Below, one piece after another: positions 1-5,664 of a stretch of DNA of 8,212 nucleotides. The notes under the pieces were generated by a model that saw only the letters and a list, made by a program, of their open reading frames with translations, had not been told where the DNA came from and did not search any database. This DNA comes from Bacteroidia bacterium (GTDB lineage Bacteria; Bacteroidota; Bacteroidia; B-17B0; Aurantibacillaceae), in assembly GCA_014379485.1 (NCBI GenBank), contig JACMLS010000399.1, positions 1-8,212 on the forward strand, written 5' to 3'. The position numbers and the translations under genes are program-made. Numbering within the stretch: position 1 is the first letter of the stretch; every line of letters begins with the position of its first letter.

Positions 1-453
1 AAAAAGATTATAGATTACTTTAAGAACAATAGCATAGAGCCCTCTTTTATTAATCCTTTTTTGGAAAGTATAGGCTCATCTCCTATCAATCAAAAGTTGC
101 GATATGTTAACATTCTTTCTCGGCCAAACATTTCCATTAACGATATTGCCAGATACTGCAAAGACGTTGAAAATCTTTTGGTGGGTTATGATTCAGATAC
201 AACAGAGCAGGCAGAGATCTTAATGAAATATGAAGGGTATATAGAAAGAGAAAAGGAGAATGCAGACAAGTTTAAACGTTTAGACGAAATGACGATCTGG
301 AATAATTTTGATTATAGCCAGGTACAAAGTCTAAGTAGCGAGGCGCTTGAAAAGCTAAAGAAGATCCGCCCATCTAACCTGGGCCAAGCTTCCCGAATTT
401 CCGGAATAAGCCCAAGCGATATTTCTATTTTAATGGTGTATATGGGAAAATAG
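1..453 (+). CDS. mnmG: MnmG (GidA) C-terminal part, tRNA uridine modification enzyme, 5' truncated by the window edge
   Basis: The reading frame is open from base 1 and ends at TAG 451-453, giving the last 150 residues of a protein that is usually about 620 aa. MnmG is an FAD enzyme that works with the GTPase MnmE to place the carboxymethylaminomethyl group on U34 of certain tRNAs in the cytoplasm. The visible part is the conserved helical C-terminal domain, which contributes to MnmE and tRNA binding. Diagnostic strings are KYEGYIEREKENADKFKRL, then LGQASRISGISPSDISILMVYMGK at the very end, which is the standard MnmG tail. The FAD-binding domain lies upstream of the window. A TTG at 61 lies inside the domain and is not a start. 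The final stop base is shared with a parS-like palindrome. The family assignment is close to certain. Confidence 0.97.
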   Translation, partial: KKIIDYFKNNSIEPSFINPFLESIGSSPINQKLRYVNILSRPNISINDIARYCKDVENLLVGYDSDTTEQAEILMKYEGYIEREKENADKFKRLDEMTIWNNFDYSQVQSLSSEALEKLKKIRPSNLGQASRISGISPSDISILMVYMGK

Positions 454-467
454 TTTCACGTGAAACC
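452..467. promoter_or_regulatory. parS: parS-like ParB (Spo0J) binding site
   Basis: GTTTCACGTGAAAC at 453-466 is a perfect 14-bp palindrome. It equals the inner 14 bases of the widely conserved chromosomal parS consensus TGTTTCACGTGAAACA; only the two outermost bases differ (A452, C467). ParB loads onto such sites and spreads to organise origin segregation with ParA and SMC. The site begins on the last G of the mnmG TAG stop and ends 12 bases before the next ATG. No parA or parB gene is in the window. The match is seen directly; the function is inferred from the consensus. Confidence 0.8.
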
Positions 468-478
468 CTATTGATTTT

Positions 479-1369
479 ATGGAAGAAGTTAAGAGTTGTC
501 CTGTTTGTGCAAGCCCAAAGCAAAAGCTGTTTTTGAGTTGTAAGGATTTTACGGTAAGCCAAAAGGTTTTTGAAATTAAGAGTTGCGAAGGTTGCGGGTT
601 TAAATTTACCTCACCCAGACCCCAGGCGCAAGATTTAGGGAATTACTATAAGTCCGAAGATTACGTTTCGCATTCAGACACAAAGAAGGGAGCGGTAAAC
701 CGGCTTTATCATTGGGTTAGGAGCTACACGCTTATCAAAAAGCTTCAGTTGGTTTTGCGTTATTCTAAACGTGGTAAAATCCTGGACTTTGGTTGTGGAA
801 CGGGCGCCTTTCTGGAAATTTGCAAAAGAGATAAGTGGGAGGTTTTTGGAATTGAACCAGATCCTGACGCTAGAAAATTGGCAAAAGAAAAGAGCGGTGT
901 AGAAGCATTTGAAAGTAAAGAAGAATTCCACAAACAGCTTCCTCAGCAAAAATTTGACGCCATTACACTGTGGCACGTTCTTGAGCACGTTCCCGACCTT
1001 GAGGCTTGGTTTGAGTTTATAAAAGATCATATTTCAGCTAATGGAAAAATTATAATTGCAGTTCCTAATTGTAGTTCTTTCGATGCGAAAAAGTTTGGGG
1101 AGTTTTGGGCAGCATATGATGTTCCCAGACACCTCTCTCACTTTACGCCAAAAGACATAGAAACCTTGTTTAAGAAACACGGCTATTCTCTCATTAAAAC
1201 CCTTCCCATGGTTTTTGATTCATTTTACGTCTCTATGCTTAGCAACAAATACAAGCATGGCAGCACGCGGTTATTCGCTTCTTTTTGGACAGGCTTTGTT
1301 TCGAATCTAAAAGCAAATAAAACCGGGCTTACTTTCTCAAGCCAGATCTATATCCTTCAGCGGGCTTAA
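479..1369 (+). CDS. Class I SAM-dependent methyltransferase with N-terminal zinc ribbon
   Basis: A 296-aa protein, probably cytosolic. Residues 7-10 (CPVC) and 36-39 (CEGC) form a Cys4 zinc ribbon like the zinc-binding N-terminus of several sugar and small-molecule methyltransferases. The Rossmann methyltransferase core (Methyltransf_23 type) follows: motif I LDFGCGTG at 102-109, the acidic SAM-ribose residue E126 in FGIEPD, WHVLEHV at 165-171, and GKIIIAVPN at 189-197. DVPRHLSHFTP near 214-224 is also typical of this group. The substrate cannot be read from sequence; small-molecule or surface-sugar methylation is possible. ATG 479 is chosen because the zinc ribbon starts right after it and the mnmG stop is 25 bases upstream. 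There is no Shine-Dalgarno sequence, as usual in Bacteroidota. The gene probably reads through from mnmG, with the parS-like site in the gap. Confidence 0.9.
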   Translation: MEEVKSCPVCASPKQKLFLSCKDFTVSQKVFEIKSCEGCGFKFTSPRPQAQDLGNYYKSEDYVSHSDTKKGAVNRLYHWVRSYTLIKKLQLVLRYSKRGKILDFGCGTGAFLEICKRDKWEVFGIEPDPDARKLAKEKSGVEAFESKEEFHKQLPQQKFDAITLWHVLEHVPDLEAWFEFIKDHISANGKIIIAVPNCSSFDAKKFGEFWAAYDVPRHLSHFTPKDIETLFKKHGYSLIKTLPMVFDSFYVSMLSNKYKHGSTRLFASFWTGFVSNLKANKTGLTFSSQIYILQRA

Positions 1370-2033
1370 GAACAGCCAAATCCATTTTAAATTGTGTGAG
1401 ATTGTTTCTTAACGAAACCTTCTTGAACCACTCGTTTACTTTCTAAAACATCTTTCCGAACTCTGCGCCTTCTCGAAGGTAAGGCTGACTTTGCTTTGAT
1501 CAAGTCTTTTAGTTAAAGGAAAAGTTAAGGATCATCCCAGGCAGCTTTTTTTAGTATCCAATTCCTGTAAAACACAAAATGTTCCACATGGAACATTTTG
1601 TGTTTTAATTCTAAAGTTTCATTTATATTAAAACAATAATAATGACAGATATTGTATTAATTTTAATTCAAATATTATCAAAATTATGATAAACTGAAAG
1701 TGTTAATATCTGAGTTTTAGATATGAGCCAGTTTATATGCAAAAATACAATTCCTTAACTTTTTAGTCTATTATCAATCCATTGTAAGTGAGCCCGGGCC
1801 TGCAGAAGTCTGTTTTAAAAGCATTCGCGGCCCCTGATTCAGAGGATTGCTTTTTGGTCAAGAAGATCGCTGAGAATTAATTTGTGTGCTTGCCAGGTAG
1901 TATAAATAGGCCAAACCTTTCCGGCAAATATTGGGATAGAGCCGGCTTGGCAAGGCTGATGAAAGGAAAGTGAAAATGAAAAGAAGTTGGAATAGGCGCC
2001 CGGAAAAATGAGTGCCAGGCGTGGTAAAAGAAT
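1370..2033. other. Gene-free convergent intergenic region with sharp base-composition step
   Basis: This 664-bp stretch lies between the 3' ends of two converging genes, and I see no credible coding sequence on either strand. It falls into three parts. Bases 1370-1567 are mixed sequence with a small CCTTC/GAAGG hairpin at 1468-1479. A 40-bp palindrome follows at 1568-1607. Bases 1611-1790 are about 21% GC and 1791-2030 about 46% GC (hand counts). The AT-rich block carries several short inverted repeats (TTATCA/TGATAA at 1675-1692, TAAACTG/CAGTTTA at 1690-1735 with ATATCT/AGATAT nested inside). The GC-richer block has GCCCGGGC at 1792-1799, an imperfect palindrome at 1831-1845, and CTTGCCA/TGGCAAG at 1889-1895 and 1948-1954. 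No tRNA, tmRNA or SRP RNA signature was recognised. Confidence 0.7.
1568..1607. repeat. 40-bp near-perfect palindrome, possible bidirectional terminator or degenerate parS site
   Basis: Two 19-base arms (1568-1586 and 1589-1607) are exact reverse complements around a central CA. The core TGTTCCACATGGAACA (1580-1595) differs by one base from TGTTCCACGTGGAACA, a variant of parS known from pseudomonads. The outer arms carry AAAACACAAAA on the left and TTTTGTGTTTT on the right, so an RNA hairpin from either strand would end in a U-rich run. That fits a bidirectional terminator between the converging methyltransferase and secreted-protein genes. The hairpin sits 199 bases past the methyltransferase stop. 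The palindrome is certain; which of the two roles applies is not. Confidence 0.6.
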
Positions 2034-2609
2034 TTATTTAAATCCGAGTTCAGGAAGCTCTTTACGGATCAGGTAGTTTCCTTCTACCAATCTTTGTTCT
2101 GAGGTTTTTTTTGAGTTGAGAATTACCTGCGGATAATTATCGCTCAGCACCTGAAAATAAGTTTCTGTAAGTGGCCGGAGTTTTAACTCAAGCGCTGCCA
2201 GTTTAAAAACGCTTAACTCAGAAAGCGTGGTGTCTTTTGAAAGTGTAAAGTTCCAATATGCTTTTTCTTTTAGTTTCAGGTAAGCAAATTTTTTGTTCGG
2301 GTAATCGTAAAGCGAAGATTGAAAATGGCGAAGGCGATATACATTACCGTTTTTGTTGAGCACAAATTTATCTGTAACCGTTACCATGCCGGTTTTCATT
2401 TTTCTTTTTTTTACAGAATCTACCGGAAGATAAGTTGGGGGCGTGCCTGAAATTGCGCAATAACATTGATAGTAGCAGATGGAATCTTTATCGGCAAGCC
2501 GTGCAACAATTGTTTTTGAAAGGTGACCCGGAAAAGTAATGCTGTATTTTTTTCCCGAAAAGGAAAAACATAAAACAACAAGTAAAGCTATTGCAAAAAT
2601 CTTTTTCAA
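2034..2609 (-). CDS. Small secreted protein of unknown function, TTG start
   Basis: A 191-aa protein I do not recognise. It opens with a clear Sec signal peptide (KK, then a hydrophobic run to about residue 15, SFSG near 16-19), so the product should be periplasmic or exported. C14 does not sit in an acceptable lipobox, so it is probably not a lipoprotein. The mature part is Lys- and Tyr-rich with a cysteine cluster C45-x3-C49-x-C51 (ICYYQCYC) and no recognisable catalytic motif. The start must be TTG at 2609-2607: the preceding codon is the TAA of the upstream EEP gene in the same frame, and the next Met is far inside the mature protein. Translation is probably coupled to the EEP gene in a two-gene operon. 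Confidence 0.75.
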   Translation of the reverse strand: MKKIFAIALLVVLCFSFSGKKYSITFPGHLSKTIVARLADKDSICYYQCYCAISGTPPTYLPVDSVKKRKMKTGMVTVTDKFVLNKNGNVYRLRHFQSSLYDYPNKKFAYLKLKEKAYWNFTLSKDTTLSELSVFKLAALELKLRPLTETYFQVLSDNYPQVILNSKKTSEQRLVEGNYLIRKELPELGFK

Positions 2610-3650
2610 TTAATACTTCAGTTTAATAAAAACAGCAAGGTGATCTGAATAACCGTTGTGGTATTTTGTGCCACTATAAGTTCTGTTCGGAAAAGTCTCT
2701 CCTGATTTTTGTGCGGTAAATAAAACCATAGGATTGTAAAACCTATCCGCAGATCCGCTCGTGTACCTGAGTCCTTTTTCGGAATTTAAAACGGGAAAGG
2801 AGAACATTAGCTGATCCAGCACCGCCCATTCTTTTTGGTAATAGTGCGTGCCCTTACCGGTTTTAGAAAGGTTATAAAAGGGATTAATTAAAACACTTGC
2901 GGAGTTGTTTTTTAAAACAGAATCCTGGCCCTTAGCTTCAAGTGTTTTATAAATACCCTCCTTGTCTGGTGTTTCATTAAAATCTCCCATTACAAAAATC
3001 TTGGCAAGCGGCTCTGCTTTTTTTATTGAGTCTATTTGTTTGCGCAATTGCGTTGCGGCGTATACGCGCCGTGGTTCTGAGTTTTCTTCTCCGTCGCGCA
3101 TACTTGGCCAATGGTTAACAAAAACGTGTACCCGCTCTTTCTTGTTAAAGAGTAGAGTTGCGAAAAGAATGTTGCGCGTTTTGTTTTCAGGAAGCTCAGG
3201 ATTGGTTGCACTCACTTCTTTAAACGAAAGTAGTTTGAATAGCTTTTTATCGTACAAAAGAGCAACGTCAATACTTCTGATATCAGGACTATTGGTTACT
3301 TTAAAATCATAGCCTACCTTTTTTAAAACGGAATATTTTATCAGATCGCCAACCGCGGTTTCGTTCTCTACTTCGCACATGCCAATTAAAGCCGGAAAAC
3401 CTTTACCCCCAACAGAATCAATTACAGCTGCCAGGTGATTGATCTTGCTAAAATATTTTTCTGAATTCCAGTTATGTTTGTCTGAAGGTAAAAATTCGTT
3501 ATCGTTTTTATTCGGGTCATCAATAGTATCAAAAAAATTCTCCGTGTTATAAAACATAAAAGTGATCTCTTTTTCTGACGACTGGGAAAAAACGGAGGTT
3601 TTGAAAACAAGAAATAAAATAAGGAGGGAAGTAAATCTGAAAATAGTCAT
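2610..3650 (-). CDS. Secreted endonuclease/exonuclease/phosphatase (EEP) family protein
   Basis: A 346-aa EEP-fold (DNase I-like) metal-dependent phosphodiesterase, probably periplasmic or secreted. An N-terminal signal peptide (residues 1-23, hydrophobic core TSLLILFLVF, cleavage near FSQ) precedes the catalytic domain. Family motifs appear in order: FYNTENFFDT at 33-42 (catalytic Asn), GMCEVEN at 90-96 (Mg-binding Glu93), FVNHWPS at 177-183 (His180), VMGDFNETP from 220 (Asp223, Asn225) and GYSDHLAVF with Asp336-His337 at the end. All key residues are present, so it should be active. The substrate (nucleic acid, phosphate ester or lipid) cannot be told. The frame extends two codons to a TTG at 3656, but ATG 3650 gives a cleaner signal peptide. 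It is the first gene of a pair with the small secreted protein. Confidence 0.93.
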   Translation of the reverse strand: MTIFRFTSLLILFLVFKTSVFSQSSEKEITFMFYNTENFFDTIDDPNKNDNEFLPSDKHNWNSEKYFSKINHLAAVIDSVGGKGFPALIGMCEVENETAVGDLIKYSVLKKVGYDFKVTNSPDIRSIDVALLYDKKLFKLLSFKEVSATNPELPENKTRNILFATLLFNKKERVHVFVNHWPSMRDGEENSEPRRVYAATQLRKQIDSIKKAEPLAKIFVMGDFNETPDKEGIYKTLEAKGQDSVLKNNSASVLINPFYNLSKTGKGTHYYQKEWAVLDQLMFSFPVLNSEKGLRYTSGSADRFYNPMVLFTAQKSGETFPNRTYSGTKYHNGYSDHLAVFIKLKY

Positions 3651-3866
3651 ACACAAGCGTATTGTTTTTAAAAAGGTAAAGGTAAGATTTTGAACGGGGT
3701 TGAGGTTATTATATTTTTATCAAAAAAAGGAGATTTTGCAAAAACATAAACCAATAACCATTCCAAACAAAAACCTTTCTTAAAAAAGATAAATCCGGGG
3801 CAACCCAAAACATTTTATCTGCATCTGATAATAAACGACCACAATAAAAACGGTTGAAATGAAATA

Positions 3867-3943
3867 TGCCGGAGCAGATTTTTTTACCTTAAACCAATTG
3901 TAAGGGGCAAACATTGGAGTAGGGGAGAGGGTTTGTTCCGGCA
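3867..3943 (+). ncRNA. Possible structured RNA element (speculative)
   Basis: TGCCGGAGCA (3867-3876) can pair with TGTTCCGGCA (3934-3943) as a 10-bp stem in which one pair is G-U, read on the + strand; on the minus strand that pair would be a C-A mismatch. Inside are two short crossing helices, CCTTA/TAAGG (3887-3891 with 3901-3905) and CCAAT/ATTGG (3894-3898 with 3913-3917), which would be alternative folds or a pseudoknot. The patch is GC-richer than its surroundings. It matches no riboswitch or RNA family I know, and chance pairing is possible. Confidence 0.2.
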
Positions 3944-3975
3944 CTATTTACCTTTTTAACTGAATCGATTTAGTC

Positions 3976-3983
3976 TATTTTTG
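3976..3983 (+). promoter_or_regulatory. Candidate Bacteroidota -7 box (TAnnTTTG)
   Basis: TATTTTTG fits the Bacteroidota primary-sigma -7 consensus TAnnTTTG. It lies 135 bases before the lipoprotein ATG and has no TTTG at the usual spacing upstream, so it could be chance in AT-rich sequence. Confidence 0.25.
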
Positions 3984-4118
3984 GAAGTTAAGTTGTAATG
4001 AAGTACCGGGTAATTATTAATGTCTCTGTTTTTTAGTTTTCTGTTCCTTTTCCTGAAATCTTACGTTATTAAATTAACGAGGGGCTAATTTTCTAACTTA
4101 GCCGGCAAATATCTTTTT

Positions 4119-5558
4119 ATGAAAGCAACAGGCAAAGTTTTTATTTTGGGTGCAGTAGTTTTTTCTGCTATTCTTTTTTCGTGCGGAAGTGATGCAGACA
4201 ATAAGGGAAAAGAGGGCGAAAATAAAACCGACTCACTGGCGCAGGCAGATGTTGAACTGATGAATGCGGGCAAAAATGGAATTGCGGGTGTTTACCAGCT
4301 TATTTCAGAAAGACTGGGCCCCACAAAAGAAACTTTTGTAATTGATCAGACAAAAGACTCTGTTATTACCTGCGCAAAAGGAACCAAATTATTTATTGAA
4401 GCTAATTCTTTGGTGCTGGAAGATGGTTCTGCGCCTAAGGAAAAAGTAACGGTTGAGGTGCAGGAATTTTATTCTAAAAAAGATTTTTTTGCTGCGCAAC
4501 TTGCAACTGTTTCAAACGGGGTTATGCTTGAGTCTGGTGGAATGGTAAATGTTTCAGCCACTTCCGGTTCTCAGAAACTTGAATTGGGAAGCGGAAAAGA
4601 AATGGCGGTTTTGTTTCCAAGAAGCGGAAATGCAGATCAGAAAGATGTGTTTTACGGAAGCAAAGATTCTGTTGGTAATATGAATTGGGATCAGAATCCA
4701 TCCTCTGTAAACAATTCGGTTGACACAAGCGCCACCAAAAAAGAGAAAAGAATGATTACCGTTTACAATACTCTTGAGTGGTTTGGCGTAATTGAAAACG
4801 CAATTGTGGTAGATAAACCGCCCTTTGATAATGATCTTGCCAAGGTGATTCAGAATTTTGCTAACCATTTTGATGATAATTTTAAACCCTCAAAAAAATT
4901 GGTGAAAGAAGGCCTGCAAAACGGAACGGATTTTCATGCCACTTTAAAATTTGATAAAAGCGGAAAAGTTAGTTCTGTAAAATTTAAACCCGGCGATGCC
5001 GTGCTCCAGGAAGAAATTTCTGGTTATCTGAAAAAAATGCCTAAAATAGAAATTCCAGGTAAAGAAGATAAACTTTCAAAATGCGAATATGATTTTCATT
5101 TTGGAAGAAGGACCTCGCAAAAGGCTTCGCAGGTTGAGGCTAAAGATCTTTCGCCTTTTCGCAAAAAAGTACTCAAAGAAATAAGTAATGCCGAGGTGGA
5201 ATATTACGTATTGTCTTCTGCTAACTTAGGTTGGATAAATTGCGACAAGTTTTATAACACTCCGGGCGAAAAAACCAATTTTTTTGTGAATACACAAGGC
5301 GCAGAAGACACAAGGGTGTTCCTGCTCTTTAATGACATTAAGAGCGGTATGAATGGCGGAATTGTTGGCAGTGGCAGATTTTCTTTTCCGAATCTTCCTG
5401 TAGGATATGCCGTGAAAGTAATTGCAATTTCTACTGAAAACGGAAACCCGAAGTTGGCAACAGCAGAAACAAAAGTGAGTACAAGCGGCTACGAGTTACA
5501 GGAATTCAAGTCTTTTTCTATGGATAAGCTGGACCAGGAGTTAGGCTTGTTGAAGTAG
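4119..5558 (+). CDS. Large Bacteroidota envelope lipoprotein with a TonB-C-like segment
   Basis: A 479-aa lipoprotein with no assigned function. The signal peptide ends in the lipobox ILFSC, so Cys22 should be lipidated. The next residues GSDADN are acidic, resembling the export signals that send Bacteroidota lipoproteins to the cell surface (inference). Residues about 70-170 form a beta-rich domain (KGTKLFIEANSLVLEDG, then a VTVEVQEFYSKKDF stretch and LESGGMV) that I associate with uncharacterised Bacteroidota envelope proteins. Residues about 270-328 look like a TonB C-terminal fold: FDKSGKVSSVKF followed by KKMPKIEIPGK. The last section opens with YYVLSSANLGWINCDKFY (362-379) and ends in a beta-sandwich like carboxypeptidase-regulatory domains. 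ATG 4119 is fixed by the signal peptide; there is no Shine-Dalgarno sequence. It probably forms a single-gene unit, with a T-run right after the stop. Confidence 0.85.
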   Translation: MKATGKVFILGAVVFSAILFSCGSDADNKGKEGENKTDSLAQADVELMNAGKNGIAGVYQLISERLGPTKETFVIDQTKDSVITCAKGTKLFIEANSLVLEDGSAPKEKVTVEVQEFYSKKDFFAAQLATVSNGVMLESGGMVNVSATSGSQKLELGSGKEMAVLFPRSGNADQKDVFYGSKDSVGNMNWDQNPSSVNNSVDTSATKKEKRMITVYNTLEWFGVIENAIVVDKPPFDNDLAKVIQNFANHFDDNFKPSKKLVKEGLQNGTDFHATLKFDKSGKVSSVKFKPGDAVLQEEISGYLKKMPKIEIPGKEDKLSKCEYDFHFGRRTSQKASQVEAKDLSPFRKKVLKEISNAEVEYYVLSSANLGWINCDKFYNTPGEKTNFFVNTQGAEDTRVFLLFNDIKSGMNGGIVGSGRFSFPNLPVGYAVKVIAISTENGNPKLATAETKVSTSGYELQEFKSFSMDKLDQELGLLK

Positions 5559-5567
5559 TTTTTTTCT

Positions 5568-5590
5568 CGCTAAGGCACGGAGACGCTAAG
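5568..5590 (+). repeat. CGCTAAG direct repeat, likely copy of a dispersed intergenic repeat
   Basis: CGCTAAG occurs at 5568-5574 and again at 5584-5590, separated by GCACGGAGA. The pattern (CTCGCTAAGGC..GGAGACGCTAAG) resembles a short sequence that I recall recurring between genes in many bacterial genomes, in variants such as CGCAAAGGCGCAAAGACGC. It lies 10 bases after the lipoprotein stop. The direct repeat is seen; dispersed copies cannot be tested from this window. Confidence 0.45.
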
Positions 5591-5635
5591 AAATTGTGAA
5601 AACTGCGGACGAAAATAACCATCCGTAGATTTGTT

Positions 5636-5643
5636 TATTTTTG
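5636..5643 (+). promoter_or_regulatory. Candidate -7 box for the LuxR-type regulator gene
   Basis: TATTTTTG matches TAnnTTTG 21 bases before ATG 5665, which would give a leader of roughly 15 nt. A -33 TTTG at the usual spacing is not evident, so support rests on the -7 match and its position. Confidence 0.45.
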
Positions 5644-5664
5644 TGAGGTAAAACAAAATCAAAC

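Larger units (their letters stand above)
3651..4118. other. Divergent intergenic region, promoters for both directions
   Basis: These 468 bases separate two divergently transcribed genes and should hold both promoters. No coding sequence is visible. The strip next to the EEP gene is A/T-rich with no clear -7 box. A GC-richer patch (about 3867-3943) has a long closing stem and is listed separately. A TAnnTTTG-type box lies at 3976-3983. A CGTTA/TAACG inverted repeat at 4064-4079 sits just upstream of the lipoprotein gene, and TAACTTAG at 4094-4101 is one base from the -7 consensus at a short distance from the ATG. Neither box has a convincing TTTG at the expected -33 spacing. Confidence 0.6.

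Noticed and set aside
1387..1503. Small basic open frame on the minus strand (38 codons, Arg/Lys-rich) starting at a TTG
   Set aside because: It has no ATG, no ribosome binding site and no recognisable domain, stops lie just upstream, and this length is expected by chance.
1921..1931. CCGGCAAATAT also present at 4102-4112, just upstream of the lipoprotein start
   Set aside because: An exact 11-base match in AT-leaning sequence; the two contexts differ and no gene starts after the first copy, so it is probably chance.
1848..2033. Open frame continuing about 61 codons past the stop of the small secreted protein on the minus strand
   Set aside because: It has no start codon, begins only after a TAA, and resembles no family I can name. 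A run this long is unremarkable at 46% GC across six frames.
2962..3312. Long open frame on the + strand opposite the EEP gene
   Set aside because: It is the antisense shadow of a gene with all EEP catalytic motifs, and its translation has no recognisable features.
3651..3656. TTG at 3656 as the start of the EEP gene
   Set aside because: It adds only two residues ahead of ATG 3650, and the signal peptide is better formed from the ATG.
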